DNA from: Candidatus Thorarchaeota archaeon
Lineage (GTDB): Archaea; Asgardarchaeota; Thorarchaeia; Thorarchaeales; Thorarchaeaceae
DNA length: 9,132 nucleotides
Assembly (NCBI GenBank): GCA_016840245.1
Contig: JAEOST010000734.1
Span: 1-9,132 of the forward strand
Direction of reading: 5' to 3'
The number at the start of each line of letters is the position of its first letter. Positions within the stretch are counted from its first letter, which is position 1. The notes under the pieces were generated by a model, which was not told the origin of the DNA, did not search any database, and saw nothing but the letters and a program-made list of their open reading frames with translations. Position numbers and translations under genes: made by a program. Below are positions 1 to 7,108 of the stretch, one piece after another.

Positions 1-85
1 CTTCTTGAGCATGTGCTGGTACAACTAATATCTGAGCAACCAACAGAGCAACAAGGATGATAGAAGAGAGTGATGACTTTCTCAT
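1..85 (-). CDS. Secreted protein, N-terminal fragment (signal peptide only)
   Basis: Reading the minus strand from an ATG at 85 gives 28 codons with no stop before the window edge. The peptide starts MRKSS, continues with a hydrophobic core (IILVALLVAQILVV, about residues 9-22) and ends PAHAQE. This is a textbook Sec signal peptide with a likely cleavage site after AHA (residues 24-26). The mature part lies outside the window, so its function cannot be judged. The gene is in the same direction as the HAD hydrolase, whose stop codon is 44 bases upstream, so the two could be co-transcribed. No convincing Shine-Dalgarno sequence precedes the ATG. Being a truncated short frame, it could be chance, but the ordered basic, hydrophobic and small-residue pattern makes that unlikely. 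Confidence 0.65.
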   Translation of the reverse strand, partial: MRKSSLSSIILVALLVAQILVVPAHAQE

Positions 86-129
86 GTCTTTTCAAGATAC
101 AACTCATCACTTTAGGTTTTGCACTGAGA

Positions 130-888
130 TTATGAGGGCGGGTCTTTGAAAAGGTCGAGTAGTTCATCAAGATAGGTGATGACTATAGCGTTTTCATCTG
201 CCTTCTCTGCCTCACCTGGATTACAACCTACAATGAGAATAGGTAGCATCCCACATCTTCTTGCAGCACCCACATCATCTCCAACTTTGTTTCCCACATA
301 TGCACAGCGTATGGGATTCATTCCTAATTCTGCTGCCACTTTGACAAGCATGTAGGGATTGGGCTTTGCATACCCAGGAGTGGCAGTATACTCAATTGAT
401 CTGAAGAAACTCAATATACTATCCCTTTCAAGACGAGGAACTGGATCTGCGAATCTGTTTGATGCAACTCCCATGATGTATCCTCGCTTTTCGAGCTCAG
501 TGAGTACCTCCATGCAGTGATCATTCAATGGTGTGGGGTAGTCGTGTAGGAACGCCTCCCACTTCAGCTGATACTCCTCAACAACCTTCTCAATGTCGCC
601 AGTAAAACCGATGGTCTGGAGGGTATGTCTACCGTATTCCTTCCAGATCTCTCTGTCTGGATCCCAGTGTTGTCCCACATTGTTCTTGGCGGCATACTCA
701 TCCAGCCAGTCCTCACTAGGTTTTAAAATATCAGCAAGAGCATCATCAGAGACCTCAGATGGGTCGATAATTCCTAGCTCTCCTAAGAATCTCTTATGAG
801 TTTCAACTGGGTTCCAGTGGGTCTTGTAGAGCGTGTCACCAAGATCGAAGATTATTGCTCTTATGTCCTGAGGCTTCATTAGAATCAT
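130..888 (-). CDS. HAD-superfamily hydrolase with altered motifs I and IV
   Basis: This is a 252-residue haloacid-dehalogenase-type hydrolase with a helical cap, probably a small-molecule phosphatase in the cytosol. Motif I is FDLGDTLY (residues 14-21) with nucleophile Asp15. Motif II is GVASN with Ser143. Motif III is Lys175 in GYAKPNPYML. Motif IV is YVGNKVGDDVGAA (197-209). The cap is the helical, acidic stretch at about 25-115, as in subfamily I. Two residues differ from the usual pattern: the +2 acid of DxDxT is Gly17, and the first acid of motif IV is Asn200, leaving Asp204/Asp205. Gly at the +2 position occurs in known HAD proteins, so activity may be retained with altered chemistry. 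The start is either ATG 888 or ATG 879 (fourth codon); neither has an SD, which may mean a leaderless transcript. The substrate cannot be told from the sequence. Confidence 0.9.
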   Translation of the reverse strand: MILMKPQDIRAIIFDLGDTLYKTHWNPVETHKRFLGELGIIDPSEVSDDALADILKPSEDWLDEYAAKNNVGQHWDPDREIWKEYGRHTLQTIGFTGDIEKVVEEYQLKWEAFLHDYPTPLNDHCMEVLTELEKRGYIMGVASNRFADPVPRLERDSILSFFRSIEYTATPGYAKPNPYMLVKVAAELGMNPIRCAYVGNKVGDDVGAARRCGMLPILIVGCNPGEAEKADENAIVITYLDELLDLFKDPPS

Positions 889-969
889 GAAGAAACATTG
901 AAGGGTGTTACTTTTACTTGTCGATATCCTCCTAACTCAATCTTTTTGAGTGAACTCTCTGGTGAGTAT

Positions 970-2121
970 TTGATATCGTTGAATACAACTGGACCCTCCT
1001 TTGACTCAATCGAAGAGTATCTCAAGACTAATCCTAAGGATGCCTCTGCCTGGAATCTGAAGGCAGTACTGCTAGCAAACAAGGGCAATTATGGAGAGGC
1101 ACTTCGTTGTCTGAATCAGGCGATTCGATTGAATCCAGACTTAGCTGAAGCACATGCGAATCGTGGGAGGGTCTTACTGCAACTAGGTCCAGATAGAGCC
1201 TCAGACGCACTACGGTCCTTTGAAACCGCACTGGAACTGAAACCCGAAAATCTGGAGTTCCTCAGCGATATGGCAAATGCATTTCGCATCTTGGGACGTA
1301 AGGATGAGGAACTCAAATGTTTACAAGATCTGACCAAACATATTCCTGACAAACCACTGATTTGGGTACGAATAGGTGACATAGAAGTCCACCGTGGAAA
1401 TCTGAAGTCTGCTGTGAATGCCTTTGATAGAGCTCTTGATCTTCAACCCGATTCTAAACTTGCTCTCATGCACAGGGCTATTGCACTCTCTATGCTGGAA
1501 CAATGGAAAGATGCTATCAAATCAGCTGAGGCCGCAACTAAGATTGATTCCGAGGATAAGGAAGTATGGCGGACCCTCGGAGAGGTATCACTGGGTGCTG
1601 AAAAGTTCAAGTCTGCGGCAAAGGCATTGAAGAAGGCTGCGGAGATTGATCCCGAGGATGCAGAGGTCTACATTGGTCTGGGTATGATTGCCTATCGTAG
1701 GGGTGATTTGAAGGATGCAGTCAGATATCTCAAGAAGGCACTTGTCAGGGACAAGAAAAATCGAATGGCACTTCGCAATCTTGGTTTTGTAGCAATGGAT
1801 CTTGAAGACTGGGAAGAGGCACGAGACGCATGGGAACGGTTAACTGCCATAGTTAAGAAGAAGCCAGAGATCTACGATGCTCAAGCAATCACACTAGCCC
1901 GACTCAACGATTTCTGTGCAGCTGCTGAATCTTGGGAAACAGCACGTAAGTTGTACAAGAAGGCAAATGATACGCCCAACGCTGAAAGAGTCACCGACCT
2001 TGGACGGGCTGCACGAATTAACTGCTCCAAGATGAAGAAACTCTTACGAGAACAGAAAGAGAGAGAGAAACAGCAACGAAGACACGGTTCGCGTCCAACA
2101 ACTCGAAGAAAGAGGTCGTAA
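970..2121 (+). CDS. Tetratricopeptide repeat (TPR) protein with basic tail
   Basis: With the TTG start at 970 this encodes 383 residues, nearly all TPR helical hairpins. About eight consecutive 34-residue units run from about residue 25 to 298, with the usual signatures such as W-N-L-K-A..G-N-Y-G-E-A...A-I-R-L-N-P, followed by a less regular helical part and a strongly basic tail (about 355-383, rich in K/R, ending TTRRKRS). There is no signal peptide or membrane segment, so it is probably a cytosolic scaffold; the partner is unknown. The frame is open upstream to a TTG at 898 (407 residues), only 9 bases from the divergent HAD gene. I prefer 970 because GGTGA at 961-965 fits the archaeal SD at the same register as the AGGAG before 3599. 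No in-frame ATG occurs near the beginning. The basic tail could contact nucleic acid or ribosomes, which is inference only. Confidence 0.88.
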   Translation: MISLNTTGPSFDSIEEYLKTNPKDASAWNLKAVLLANKGNYGEALRCLNQAIRLNPDLAEAHANRGRVLLQLGPDRASDALRSFETALELKPENLEFLSDMANAFRILGRKDEELKCLQDLTKHIPDKPLIWVRIGDIEVHRGNLKSAVNAFDRALDLQPDSKLALMHRAIALSMLEQWKDAIKSAEAATKIDSEDKEVWRTLGEVSLGAEKFKSAAKALKKAAEIDPEDAEVYIGLGMIAYRRGDLKDAVRYLKKALVRDKKNRMALRNLGFVAMDLEDWEEARDAWERLTAIVKKKPEIYDAQAITLARLNDFCAAAESWETARKLYKKANDTPNAERVTDLGRAARINCSKMKKLLREQKEREKQQRRHGSRPTTRRKRS

Positions 2122-2214
2122 CCAACTTTCTACTCAAGAACCAATTGTTTAATTGAGAGTTATCCATATTCTTCATGGACTGATTGTCCTAGACTCCTTT
2201 TTGGGGCTACACCT

Positions 2215-2460
2215 ATGGAAGTAAGAAAGAGAAGTGGTTCTACTGAGACCTTCATGCCAGAGAAGGTTGTTGTAAGTGCTGTAAAAGCCGGCGCCTCCTA
2301 TGAAATGGCGCAAGAGATTGCGAGCTCTCTATCATCAAGGACTGAGAGTACAATTGAGAGTTCAGAGATTCGAGAGTTCATTCTCTCTGAGCTCCGTTCA
2401 AAAGGGGCAACAAGTGCTGCTGATTCATGGGAATCTTATGACAGTACACATAAGACCTAG
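2215..2460 (+). CDS. Stand-alone ATP-cone domain protein
   Basis: This is an 81-residue protein that is essentially one ATP-cone, the nucleotide-binding regulatory domain found at the N-terminus of ribonucleotide reductases and in the repressor NrdR. The cone pattern is clear: VRKRSGSTETFMPEKVVVSA (residues 3-22; the basic R-x-G-x-x-x-x-F-x-x-x-K element), KAGAS, a helix with AQEIASSLSSR, then SSEIREFILSELRSKG (about 49-64) and a tail ending WESYDSTHKT. There is no zinc ribbon with CxxC as in NrdR and no catalytic reductase domain, so it is not itself a reductase or a classical NrdR. It may sense ATP/dATP and act on a partner. The ATG has GGGG (2203-2206) eight bases upstream but no good SD. 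The neighbour 103 bases downstream is a radical SAM enzyme. The 93-base gap upstream (2122-2214) shows only AT-rich stretches and a T-run at 2198-2202. Confidence 0.85.
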   Translation: MEVRKRSGSTETFMPEKVVVSAVKAGASYEMAQEIASSLSSRTESTIESSEIREFILSELRSKGATSAADSWESYDSTHKT

Positions 2461-2484
2461 AATTCTCTCCCACGCCTAGAACTG

Positions 2485-2506
2485 GTGTGTATCTGCAGAT
2501 ACACAC
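2485..2506. promoter_or_regulatory. Perfect 22-base palindrome in the intergenic gap
   Basis: The half-site GTGTGTATCTG (2485-2495) is followed directly by its exact reverse complement (2496-2506), with no spacer and no mismatch. It lies 24 bases after the ATP-cone stop and 57 bases before the radical SAM start. A spacer-free palindrome suits a dimeric repressor better than an RNA hairpin, because the RNA would need to open central bases for a loop. It is not followed by a T-run, so a simple intrinsic terminator is unlikely. The operator role is inference; the symmetry is directly visible. Confidence 0.6.
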
Positions 2507-2514
2507 TCATGCTA

Positions 2515-2535
2515 TGTGATTTACCGCAAATCACA
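2515..2535. promoter_or_regulatory. Second inverted repeat: 8-base stem, 5-base loop
   Basis: TGTGATTT (2515-2522) and AAATCACA (2528-2535) are exact reverse complements around ACCGC. The element begins 8 bases after the 22-base palindrome and ends 28 bases before the radical SAM start codon. It could be a second operator half-pair or a small RNA hairpin in the 5' leader of the radical SAM gene. TGTGA/TCACA half-sites resemble those bound by several winged-helix or CRP-type regulators in bacteria, but that similarity is weak evidence in an archaeon. Confidence 0.5.
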
Positions 2536-2563
2536 AACATACATACAGTGTTGAAAGGATAAA

Positions 2564-3460
2564 ATGTCTGATCAGAATAAAGGACCAATTCGCTACGCAG
2601 AACGAGATGAAGACGGGAAACTGAAATCCCCTTTTCCTGTAGATCCTATAGAACTCACTAAAGATACCAGGAAAGTCATCTGCCAGAACAAAGATGGAGT
2701 GCCATATAGAAAGTATACTAGCTTCTATGGAGTTGGTGTGTATGGCGGAATAGCTACAGCATACTCCGTCGGATGCAACATCCGTTGCGTCTTCTGCTGG
2801 GTTGATTGGGGCAGAGACTGGCCTGAGAGTCATGGTGTCTTCTATTCCCCTAAAGAGGTCTATGCTAAACTCAGAAATGTCATGACGCAATGCGCTTTTC
2901 GCCGTGCCCGTATCAGTGGTGCAGAACCAACTCTCTGTCCAGAGCATCTCTATGGAGTGCTTGACCTAGTGAAGAGAGATGCTGCTGATTTCGACCTGTT
3001 CGTCATAGAAACAAACGGATTTGTCATAGCACAAGAACCCGAGGTGGCTAAACGGTTGAGTGAGTATGCTCCATTTGAGGGTCGAGATGTTCCAGGGCAT
3101 GTTCGAATGTCAATCAGAGGAGGACTTCCTGAACCCTTCGAGGAGAAGACCGGTTGTAGGGGTGAGTTCTTTGATATGCCATTCAAAGCAGCAGAATACC
3201 TATGGGATGAGGGTGTGTCTTTCCATGTGGCGGTGGTTGTTGACCCGAGATTTACCAGCGAACAAGAGAAGACAATAATCTATGACCGGTTGAGGGATAT
3301 TGATCCAAGTATCGCACGGGGTGTGGAGGAGGAAATGCTCGATCCGTATCCTCACGCTCTAGTTCGACTACGAGCTGTAGGACGAGAGGATGTTGTTGGT
3401 GAGGAGATTTCAGGACGAGAGCAAAGAGTCCTATCAAGTAGACCAAGGATGGACGAATAG
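2564..3460 (+). CDS. Radical SAM domain protein, substrate unknown
   Basis: This 298-residue cytosolic enzyme carries the radical SAM cluster motif CX3CX2C as GCNIRCVFCW (Cys71, Cys75, Cys78), which should hold the [4Fe-4S] cluster that cleaves S-adenosylmethionine. Further barrel elements follow: ISGAEPTL (117-124; the glycine-rich SAM-binding strand, with E-P-T as in activase-like members), VIETNGF (147-153) and RMSIRGG (181-187). The N-terminal 50 residues are charged and include Cys40. Other cysteines (110, 125, 198) are scattered and do not form an obvious second-cluster (SPASM) array. The start at ATG 2564 is supported by AAAGGA at 2554-2559. It follows the ATP-cone gene on the same strand after a gap holding two inverted repeats. 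An activase-like role is possible, but the sequence does not identify the substrate, and no NrdD glycyl-radical enzyme is in the window. Confidence 0.9.
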   Translation: MSDQNKGPIRYAERDEDGKLKSPFPVDPIELTKDTRKVICQNKDGVPYRKYTSFYGVGVYGGIATAYSVGCNIRCVFCWVDWGRDWPESHGVFYSPKEVYAKLRNVMTQCAFRRARISGAEPTLCPEHLYGVLDLVKRDAADFDLFVIETNGFVIAQEPEVAKRLSEYAPFEGRDVPGHVRMSIRGGLPEPFEEKTGCRGEFFDMPFKAAEYLWDEGVSFHVAVVVDPRFTSEQEKTIIYDRLRDIDPSIARGVEEEMLDPYPHALVRLRAVGREDVVGEEISGREQRVLSSRPRMDE

Positions 3461-3585
3461 AAATCTCACTGAACTTAAATAACCAAAAACGAATACCAGA
3501 ATGTCGCTCATGGGAGATGTAATGGAAGTTCATCCTTTCTTTCAATAACTTTAGGATTATCTGTTACTCTTCTCTGAGAACTGAA

Positions 3586-3590
3586 AGGAG
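3586..3590 (+). promoter_or_regulatory. Ribosome binding site of the beta-helix gene
   Basis: AGGAG lies 8 bases before the ATG at 3599 and matches the archaeal 16S anti-SD complement AGGAGGTGAT. It fixes this start and is the best SD in the window. A TATA-like CTTAAATAA at about 3473-3481 lies further upstream in the 138-base gap after the radical SAM gene and might be the promoter, though this is weak. Confidence 0.7.
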
Positions 3591-3598
3591 ACCACATA

Positions 3599-6169
3599 AT
3601 GAGAAATACCCGATTAGTTGCTCTATTGTTTCTTTCATCTGTATTACTTATCTCTCCGTTCATAGCAGGGAGTCAATATTCATCTAACGCAACCCCTCCT
3701 AGCCCTATCACTATCGCTAATGGAGACGCACCTATTCTCATAGATAGTGATGCTGGGTTCGCTTCGAATGCATCATTCTATGGATGGCCTGGGAGTGGGA
3801 ACACAACGCATCCATATATTATCGAAAATAAGTGGATTGACAAATACGGAGTTGCTGGTTCATGTATCAGTATCAGTGACACAACTGTGCACTTTGTCAT
3901 TCGTAACTGTGAACTCACTGGGACAGCGAATGGCTGGCAAGATGCTGGAGTCTTTCTCTACAATGTCATCAATGGTGTGGTTGTAAACAACAACATCCAT
4001 GACAATTATGGTGGTGTGTGGATTGATGGGGGTAGCGGCAACATCGTGATGAATAACACACTGAATGGACACAGTCGAGCCAGTTTACTCATCTACTACA
4101 CTGACTCGAATATCTACAATAACAACACTATGAACACAAAGATTGAACTCTTCTCATCAGGAGATAATACCTTCATCAACAACACACTCACAGGATGTGG
4201 TTTCGAGTTCAATGGTTACGGACTTGTTGATTTCCATCAGACACTCGTTGCTGATAACACAGTCAATGGAAAACCACTGGTCTTTTGGCAGGATCAAACT
4301 GGTGGAACTGTGCCTGCAGGTGCAGGAGAGGTAATTCTTGTTAATTGTAGTAGTGTCACAGTTGAGGATCAGGTCATCGACTCCGCCACAACTGGAATCG
4401 GTGTCTTCCATTCGCCTGACACAGTAATAACCAACTGTACAGTGACAGGGAACTATCGTGGAATCCATACAGAACGTTCTACAAACCTCGAGATATTTGA
4501 TAACAACTGTACAGCAAACACTCGCTGGGGAATGTATCTATCTTATGCCACTGATGCTGAAGTATACGATAACTATTGTTACGATCAACATGCATTAGGA
4601 AGTCTTGGAGTTGGAATCTACATTCCTTATACTCTAAGACCAACAGTACACAACAACACCTGTACTGAAAATGACTTTGGCATTCAGTTATACTCCAATG
4701 TGCAGTACGGTCTTGTTGCTGATAACAACTGTAGCTACAATACATACGGAATCAATCTGTTATCATCATATGATAACACTATACGTGACAATACAGTTGT
4801 AGGAAACACAAACAAAGGAATATCCACAACTGCAAGTTCCTATGACAATTTGATAACTGAAAACTACATCTGGGACAATGGACAGGGAATCAGTCTTTCT
4901 CAGTCAATGAGAATCGATGTCATTGATAACATCATCAAGGCACCATCATTGGGTCTCTCAGACGGGATTTACATCTATAGTGGTGGCGACCATCTCATTT
5001 CTGACAATGAAATCGAAGCAACTGAATTTGCAATCTATGTTGAGAGTACTGATGGCAACACATTCAGCTACAATAACCTAACAGGTAATCAATACACTAT
5101 GGTTGTAGAGGGAACGAACAACTCACTCATCCATCGGAACTTGTTTGTTGCAGCATTCACTGCTGGTCTATTACTGGATAATTACTCATACAACAATGAG
5201 ATCACTTACAACAGCTTTGTTGATAGTATCATCAATGCTCGAGATAACAGCTCTAACGCCCTCTTCGACTACAACTACTGGAGCGATTATGCTGGTGATG
5301 ACTTGGATAGTGACGGGATTGGGGATGATTTCCATCCAATACCTGGAGAGGCCACGAATGTTGACTGGCATCCTCTGTACTACCAGCCTGAGACCCCAAC
5401 ATGGGTTGAAGAGCCTGAAGACCAATATGTTGAGCTTGGAGATGAATTCTCATACGACCTCAATGCAACGGTGAGTTCTATGTTGGGTGACTGGTACATC
5501 GATGATGATGTCAACTTTGCAATCGATTCAAATGGAGTTGTAACCAATAATACCAATTTGGTAATTGGTGAATACATCCTTGAGGTTCAGGCGACTGACC
5601 TCTATGATACCTCACTGATAGGAACCTTTACGGTCTACGTACAGGATACAACTGACCCTGAATGGATTATTGTACCTGGGGATCAGATACTTGACTACGG
5701 CGAGGTTCTTGAGCTCGATCTGTATGTGTCAGATCTCTCGGACGTCACATTCTCGGTCAACGATACAACTCGTTTCACCATATTGTACAATGAAATGCTG
5801 ACTAATACAGACACGTTGAATCCGGGAGTGTATCATCTACTAATCACTGCTACCGACACATATGGTAATTCAATTAATGCCTCCATCGATATCACTGTGA
5901 ATGAACCTGTGACGACAACCGCAAATACAACAATAGTAACGACGACCAGTACTACTTCAACAACAGCATCAACTATCACGACAGAAACTACGACTACAAC
6001 AGAATCAACTACCACGACTGAAACCACAACCACCGCAACCACTACTCCAACAACCTCGACTACTCCAGAACCCACTCCTAGTGACTTCACTATGATCATT
6101 ATCATTGTTGGTGCTGGTGGGTTTGTGATAATCATAGTAATCATTGTGATTATTCGAAAGAAGGCCTAG
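3599..6169 (+). CDS. Secreted NosD-like parallel beta-helix protein with Thr-rich stalk and C-terminal membrane anchor
   Basis: This is an 856-residue cell-surface protein. Residues 1-25 form a signal peptide (MRNTRLV, then a hydrophobic core, ending FIAGS). Residues about 70-560 are a right-handed parallel beta-helix with many short N-rich rungs of the type NNxIxDNxxGI. It includes the NosD-family segment around VNGKPLVFWQDQTGG (222-236) and ends in the typical NYWSDYAGDDLDSDGIGDD (559-577), an acidic Asp-rich loop that may bind calcium. Two beta-sandwich (Ig/cadherin-like) domains follow (about 600-683 and 685-768). Then come a Thr-rich stalk (771-822), a transmembrane helix (about 830-852) and the tail RKKA. 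Many N-x-S/T sequons suggest N-glycosylation. The domain type is often called carbohydrate-binding or carbohydrate-processing; no catalytic residues can be assigned here, so adhesion, glycan binding or an S-layer-associated role are all possible. NosD itself serves nitrous-oxide reductase maturation, but no nos genes are present. Confidence 0.9.
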   Translation: MRNTRLVALLFLSSVLLISPFIAGSQYSSNATPPSPITIANGDAPILIDSDAGFASNASFYGWPGSGNTTHPYIIENKWIDKYGVAGSCISISDTTVHFVIRNCELTGTANGWQDAGVFLYNVINGVVVNNNIHDNYGGVWIDGGSGNIVMNNTLNGHSRASLLIYYTDSNIYNNNTMNTKIELFSSGDNTFINNTLTGCGFEFNGYGLVDFHQTLVADNTVNGKPLVFWQDQTGGTVPAGAGEVILVNCSSVTVEDQVIDSATTGIGVFHSPDTVITNCTVTGNYRGIHTERSTNLEIFDNNCTANTRWGMYLSYATDAEVYDNYCYDQHALGSLGVGIYIPYTLRPTVHNNTCTENDFGIQLYSNVQYGLVADNNCSYNTYGINLLSSYDNTIRDNTVVGNTNKGISTTASSYDNLITENYIWDNGQGISLSQSMRIDVIDNIIKAPSLGLSDGIYIYSGGDHLISDNEIEATEFAIYVESTDGNTFSYNNLTGNQYTMVVEGTNNSLIHRNLFVAAFTAGLLLDNYSYNNEITYNSFVDSIINARDNSSNALFDYNYWSDYAGDDLDSDGIGDDFHPIPGEATNVDWHPLYYQPETPTWVEEPEDQYVELGDEFSYDLNATVSSMLGDWYIDDDVNFAIDSNGVVTNNTNLVIGEYILEVQATDLYDTSLIGTFTVYVQDTTDPEWIIVPGDQILDYGEVLELDLYVSDLSDVTFSVNDTTRFTILYNEMLTNTDTLNPGVYHLLITATDTYGNSINASIDITVNEPVTTTANTTIVTTTSTTSTTASTITTETTTTTESTTTTETTTTATTTPTTSTTPEPTPSDFTMIIIIVGAGGFVIIIVIIVIIRKKA
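5909..6064 (+). repeat. Low-complexity Thr-codon tract (surface stalk)
   Basis: About 52 codons are mostly Thr (ACA, ACT, ACC, ACG mixed) with some Ser, Glu, Ala and Pro, encoding the stalk between the last beta-sandwich domain and the membrane anchor. Synonymous codons are well mixed, suggesting an old, selected protein feature and not a recent microsatellite expansion. Such tracts are typically O-glycosylated spacers in archaeal surface proteins. Confidence 0.75.
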
Positions 6170-6189
6170 CATCAACCTACTACAAAGCT

Positions 6190-6224
6190 GACAGGGGTCA
6201 CAATACCCCTGTCCATCGTTTTTT
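6190..6224 (+). terminator. Hairpin plus T-run after the beta-helix gene
   Basis: GACAGGGGT (6190-6198) and ACCCCTGTC (6205-6213) form a perfect 9-base-pair GC-rich stem with a 6-base loop. CATCG and six T residues (6219-6224) follow. It begins 20 bases after the beta-helix stop codon, in the gap between convergent genes, and the T-run touches the stop codon of the opposite MBL gene. The arrangement is like a bacterial intrinsic terminator; archaeal termination relies mainly on the T-run, so the stem may instead stabilise the mRNA end. On the minus strand no T-run follows the stem, so it acts in the plus direction if at all. Confidence 0.6.
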
Positions 6225-7035
6225 ATTCAGAATCAGCTTGGTCATTGAGAAGTGATTTGAGCAGATGATCAATACGGAACCGCTCCCCCGTGAGGTCCAT
6301 ATACCACGGACCCTCAATACCTAGTTCCTTCTGCATCTGGTCGATACTCATTCCCTCATCATTCATTGACCTGATGCGAGTCTGTAGTTCTTTCAGATAG
6401 TCAATTCGTTTACGGATGTGTTCCTCAGGCGATTCGATAGGACCGCGATGAGAATCGAAGAGCACCTCGAGATTTAAAGCTAAGATCTTCTCCATAGTGG
6501 CGATTTGCTGAGGGACGTTCTCTTCAGGCATGGCCATATTTTTCCGGGAAGGCACAGGCACAGCATCTGCTGAGAATAGCCATCGTTTCTCAGGTTCGAA
6601 GAATCCAACCATATCATATGCATGCCCAAATAGTTCAATCACCTTGAAGCGTAAATCACCAACAGAGAACGCCTCTGGCATGTCAACAACTGAATTCACC
6701 GGTTCTGGTTGTCCCCATACCCAGGCAAAGAACTCGTTATATGCTGGTGGATTGAGAAGGGTCTCTTTTGCAGCAGGATGGGCATAGATTGTTGCACTTG
6801 ACTGGAAGATTGAAGCATTTCCACAGTGGTCCTCATGAGAATGAGTTATGAACAGACGCTCAATGGGATTCTCTGCAAGATGGTCTTTCATCTCGGCCTT
6901 CGCACTTGCACAACCTGCATCAAACATCACATCTGCAATCTTGTATGAGTATATCCACATGACTGCATCATTGTTGTATTCTGTGCCCGTTTTGACATAA
7001 GATACCAAATCGTTGTATTTACCAGTTTCAATCAT
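6223..7035 (-). CDS. Metallo-beta-lactamase-fold hydrolase
   Basis: This 270-residue cytosolic protein has the complete MBL metal site: THSHEDH (residues 64-70, giving His65, His67, Asp69 and His70), His138 in GHAYD, Asp157 in FSADAV and His196 in DSHRG. These residues bind two metal ions (usually Zn or Fe) and activate water for hydrolysis. The first 60 residues form the N-terminal beta strands. From about 200 on, a helical C-terminal region (EHIRKRIDYLKEL..., then a short winged-helix-like segment to 270) resembles glyoxalase-II/LACTB2-type members. Thioesters, lactones or nucleic-acid ends are all possible substrates; the sequence does not decide. There is no signal peptide. The start at ATG 7035 has no SD. 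It lies 73 bases downstream of the DUF362 gene on the same strand and may share its transcript. Confidence 0.92.
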   Translation of the reverse strand: MIETGKYNDLVSYVKTGTEYNNDAVMWIYSYKIADVMFDAGCASAKAEMKDHLAENPIERLFITHSHEDHCGNASIFQSSATIYAHPAAKETLLNPPAYNEFFAWVWGQPEPVNSVVDMPEAFSVGDLRFKVIELFGHAYDMVGFFEPEKRWLFSADAVPVPSRKNMAMPEENVPQQIATMEKILALNLEVLFDSHRGPIESPEEHIRKRIDYLKELQTRIRSMNDEGMSIDQMQKELGIEGPWYMDLTGERFRIDHLLKSLLNDQADSE

Positions 7036-7108
7036 CGTTGGTAACTCAGTAATCTACTTGCAGTAGCGGCTTAGCTTCAATGACGTGCGTCGTGTAAAAT
7101 AATCATTG

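Noticed and set aside
2144..2157. CAATT GTTT AATTG inverted repeat in the gap before the ATP-cone gene
   Set aside because: A 5-base AT-only stem is expected by chance in an AT-rich gap.
2326..2394. Repeated GAGAG and CTCTC words and a small inverted repeat (GAGAG TTCATT CTCTC) inside the ATP-cone gene
   Set aside because: They fall in Ser/Glu/Arg codons of the conserved cone domain, are short, and need no explanation beyond the protein sequence.
3501..3548. A 15-codon frame (MSLMGDVMEVHPFFQ) in the gap before the beta-helix gene, about 27 bases after a TATA-like CTTAAATAA
   Set aside because: It is too short to distinguish from chance, has no SD and no recognisable leader-peptide pattern. 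The spacing to the TATA-like site would fit a leaderless peptide, but that alone is not enough.
5833..6144. Long minus-strand frame rich in Val opposite the Thr-rich stalk of the beta-helix gene
   Set aside because: It is the shadow of Thr codons (ACN gives Val/Cys/Gly-type codons on the other strand); low complexity and fully inside a well-supported gene.
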